Shown piece after piece: positions 31,594 to 33,685 of a DNA stretch of 33,685 nt (positions are counted from its first letter, which is position 1; the number at the start of each line of letters is the position of its first letter). The notes under the pieces are model-generated. The model was not told the origin of the DNA and searched no databases. It saw only the letters and a program-made list of their open reading frames with translations. The position numbers and the translations under genes were made by a program. Source of the stretch: Actinomycetes bacterium (GTDB taxonomy: Bacteria; Actinomycetota; Acidimicrobiia; Acidimicrobiales; Ilumatobacteraceae); the NCBI GenBank assembly GCA_014190215.1, contig BJGB01000005.1:1-33685 (forward strand), written 5' to 3'.

Positions 31594-32034
31594 TTATATA
31601 TGTGGCTTCGTTAGCCATTCCCGTAAAGCGACATCAAGTTCATCCAACGAGCGCACGAGTTTGTTGATGCTGCATTGCATCATCAAGTTGACGACTTCAT
31701 TGCTGTTGGGGAATCGGGCGCGCCAGTCTGTGAATAATCCAATGATGAACTTGTTGTGGGCATACGCATAGCCCATCTCCCAGGCAGTGCCGTCGTCGGT
31801 CATAATGCCATTGAGGTTGGCGACAACTACCTGGCAACGATCAATGCCACCTTTATCATTGAGAAATATCTCACCGACATTTTCGGCGGTCTTGGGTGGG
31901 TTATCGCGGTGTGGCAAAAAGGTGTCGAACCCAGCATCCTGGACCAACTGATCAATCTTTTCAATAAACCAGCGTTCACCTTCATCAAATAATGGGCCCG
32001 CCACATAGGCATAAGGTCGATCTGTAGCAGTCAT
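31594..32034 (-). CDS. Nucleoside 2-deoxyribosyltransferase-like protein, copy 2
   Basis: Identical to the copy at 28236-28676, with the same ATGA coupling to the CoA-transferase and the same 13-bp distance to the IS end. Confidence 0.85.
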   Translation of the reverse strand: MTATDRPYAYVAGPLFDEGERWFIEKIDQLVQDAGFDTFLPHRDNPPKTAENVGEIFLNDKGGIDRCQVVVANLNGIMTDDGTAWEMGYAYAHNKFIIGLFTDWRARFPNSNEVVNLMMQCSINKLVRSLDELDVALREWLTKPHI

Positions 32035-33167
32035 GTTGTGCTCCATCCATTTTTTCTGATCTCTTCACCATCAGCATCTTGAGGACGACCCTCATGACGT
32101 AATTCGCCGGGCGTCTTGGACAATCTGGCAATCAGATTTTGCATCGGCGTCTCACCGACCAGGGTGACAGCCTCGCGGAATATGAAATGTGGATCAGTAG
32201 CAATATCGGCCATATTCATTACTGAACCCACGGCTGCTTCAGCCGCCTCAAAAACTTGCACGACTTCTGCGCGAGTTCGCTGTGCGCACCACTCGCGCAT
32301 CAATGTTTCGAGTTCATCACGATGCGCGGCGCGTCCGTCAAATGACTTGAACCGTTGATCGTCACCGACACCCAAGAGAGACATCACACGTTGTGCTACT
32401 GAGTCAGAGGAAGTCGAAATTCCTACCCACAACCCATCCGCACATAGATAAGTACCGCGCGGAACCGTGTACGGCAAGCCTGAACCGAGACGAGGCTGCA
32501 GTTCTCCGGTGAGAGCAAATAATGATGCGACAGGACCCATGATATGGAACATGCTTTCCAGCAAACTGATATCCACGACTTGACCGACACCTGAGTACAA
32601 AGCCACCATCGTGGCGAATGCACCGACGATTCCTGTCAGTTCGTCGGTGAGCGCGATGGCTGGAAGGAGTGGCTGTCCGTCAGCCTCGCCATTGACGGCC
32701 GCAAAGCCAGACATTGATTCGGCAATAGAAGCGAAACCTGGACGTTGTGCATACGGACCGGTTTGCCCAAATCCGCTGACGCGAGTCAGGATCAAAGTTG
32801 GGTTGATGGCGTGCAGAACCTCTGGTCCGAGACCGAGGCGTTCGAGTGCACCAGGGCGAAAGTTTTCCACGACTACATGGGCATCTTTGACCAACTCAAG
32901 AAACAGTTCTTTATCTTCTAGATTTTTCAGATCCAGAGTGATCGTGCGCTTATTGCGGTTAGCCAGTTTCCACCACAAGCCAACACCATCACGCGGATCT
33001 TTCCAGGCCATATTGCGCAAACTGTCACCAGTGTCAGGCCGTTCAACTTTGATGACCTCGGCGCCGTAATCAGCCAGATAACGCGCGCAGTTCGGCCCAG
33101 CGAGAACGGTCGAGATATCTAAAACCCGCATTCCATGTAGTGCAGTGGAGGGTGCCGAATGACTCAC
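32031..33167 (-). CDS. Family III CoA-transferase, copy 2
   Basis: Identical to the copy at 28673-29809, GTG start, predicted catalytic D175. If the duplication is real, dosage of this enzyme is doubled. Confidence 0.9.
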   Translation of the reverse strand: MSHSAPSTALHGMRVLDISTVLAGPNCARYLADYGAEVIKVERPDTGDSLRNMAWKDPRDGVGLWWKLANRNKRTITLDLKNLEDKELFLELVKDAHVVVENFRPGALERLGLGPEVLHAINPTLILTRVSGFGQTGPYAQRPGFASIAESMSGFAAVNGEADGQPLLPAIALTDELTGIVGAFATMVALYSGVGQVVDISLLESMFHIMGPVASLFALTGELQPRLGSGLPYTVPRGTYLCADGLWVGISTSSDSVAQRVMSLLGVGDDQRFKSFDGRAAHRDELETLMREWCAQRTRAEVVQVFEAAEAAVGSVMNMADIATDPHFIFREAVTLVGETPMQNLIARLSKTPGELRHEGRPQDADGEEIRKNGWSTT

Positions 33168-33242
33168 GATCTCTAGCCTGCCAAAGGTTTGGGCATTTTC
33201 ACCGTCTGTGACGAATTTGCTGGAGGACTGCTGGGGACGGAA

Positions 33243-33685
33243 TTACTTGTGGGTTCCGAGATAGCGCTCAAAGACATCGCTGCGTTGCAATTCAGCCGAG
33301 GTGCCAGCGAAGACGATCTCTCCACGGGTCATGACATATGCCGAAGTTGCAAGAGCTAGGGCGCGGGCTACAAATTGGTCGACGATCAGCAACGCTGCAC
33401 CCGCCGCGGCGACCCCGGCGAGGAAGGAGAAGATCTCGTCAACCACAATCGGCGCCAGACCAAGAGAGCCCTCATCGACAAGGATCACTCGTGGGTTTTG
33501 GGTATAGGCACGCGCCATGGAAAGCATTTGCTGTTGACCACCTGACATCGTTCCCGCTCGTTGCATGAGGCGTTCACCAAGAATCGGAAAGGCAGCAATT
33601 CCTTTTTCAATAGCTATCGACTGTTCGCCCGGCTTTGCTTGTAATTCAAGATTCTCCTTGACGGTCATTGAAGGAAATATGCCCC
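33243..33685 (-). pseudogene. livF-like ATPase fragment, copy 2, reaching the window edge
   Basis: Same C-terminal LivF piece as copy 1. Here the break coincides with the window end, so the next bases are not seen. A full-length gene could exist here if the window end is a contig break rather than an IS junction. Confidence 0.85.

Larger units (their letters stand above)
30328..33685. repeat. Tandem 3358-bp unit, copy 2
   Basis: A complete second copy. It ends on the last base of the window, exactly where a third IS copy would begin if the pattern continued. Confidence 0.95.

Noticed and set aside
26970-33685. Integrated phage, ICE or composite transposon
   Set aside because: No integrase of tyrosine or serine type, no conjugation or structural genes, and both IS copies are in the same orientation as part of an exact tandem repeat.

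Overview
The window looks like a piece of an actinobacterial (Actinomycetota) chromosome of moderate G+C, possibly an Acidimicrobiia-type aquatic lineage. The clues are a TIGR03085-type protein, a WXG100 protein, an oligoribonuclease, a Streptomyces-style MsrA N-terminus beginning MLF, frequent GTG starts, and a YkoF-like/HTH pair. The class-level placement is inference; no rRNA or other phylogenetic marker is present. Genes are densely packed with many 4-bp ATGA/GTGA overlaps. No tRNA, rRNA or CRISPR array was seen, and no gene-free stretch exceeds about 200 bp.

Layout. 1-2119: acyltransferase cut by the left edge, DUF1295 membrane protein, YczE-like membrane protein. 2116-5491: family III CoA-transferase, divergent SDR oxidoreductase, convergent M20 peptidase/amidohydrolase. 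5542-8725: Nudix hydrolase, orphan WXG100 protein, a translationally coupled YkoF-like and small HTH regulator pair, HAD hydrolase, MscS channel. 8776-15633: glycan-oriented block (GH29 fucosidase, degenerate MBL-fold protein, GH3 glycosidase with PA14-like insert, TIGR03085 protein, sulfatase/phosphonate monoester hydrolase). 15647-21808: housekeeping and nucleotide metabolism (MBL hydrolase, orn, dut, PlsC, cdd-deoC, a nitrilase-family gene broken by one in-frame TAG, GNAT, msrA). 21914-26913: a branched-chain amino acid/amide-type ABC importer made of a lipoprotein binding protein, one giant LivH-LivM-LivG fusion, and LivF. A strong hairpin lies between the first two genes.

26970-33685: two direct tandem copies of a 3358-bp unit. 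Each unit is an IS3-family element (1253 bp) followed by a minus-strand block: nucleoside deoxyribosyltransferase-like gene, second family III CoA-transferase, and a second livF cut by the next IS boundary. The window ends exactly on a unit boundary. No IS end has a matching target duplication. This is either a real IS-mediated tandem amplification or circle, or an assembly graph loop at a contig end; the sequence alone cannot decide.

The most notable items are the tandem IS unit, the IS transposase with a DD(39)E spacing and a canonical -1 slippery site, the amber-interrupted nitrilase, the three-domain Liv fusion, the 15-bp leader shared by the fucosidase and livK genes, and the mini-YheO/YkoF-like operon. 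I found no convincing wholly new defence or mobile system.
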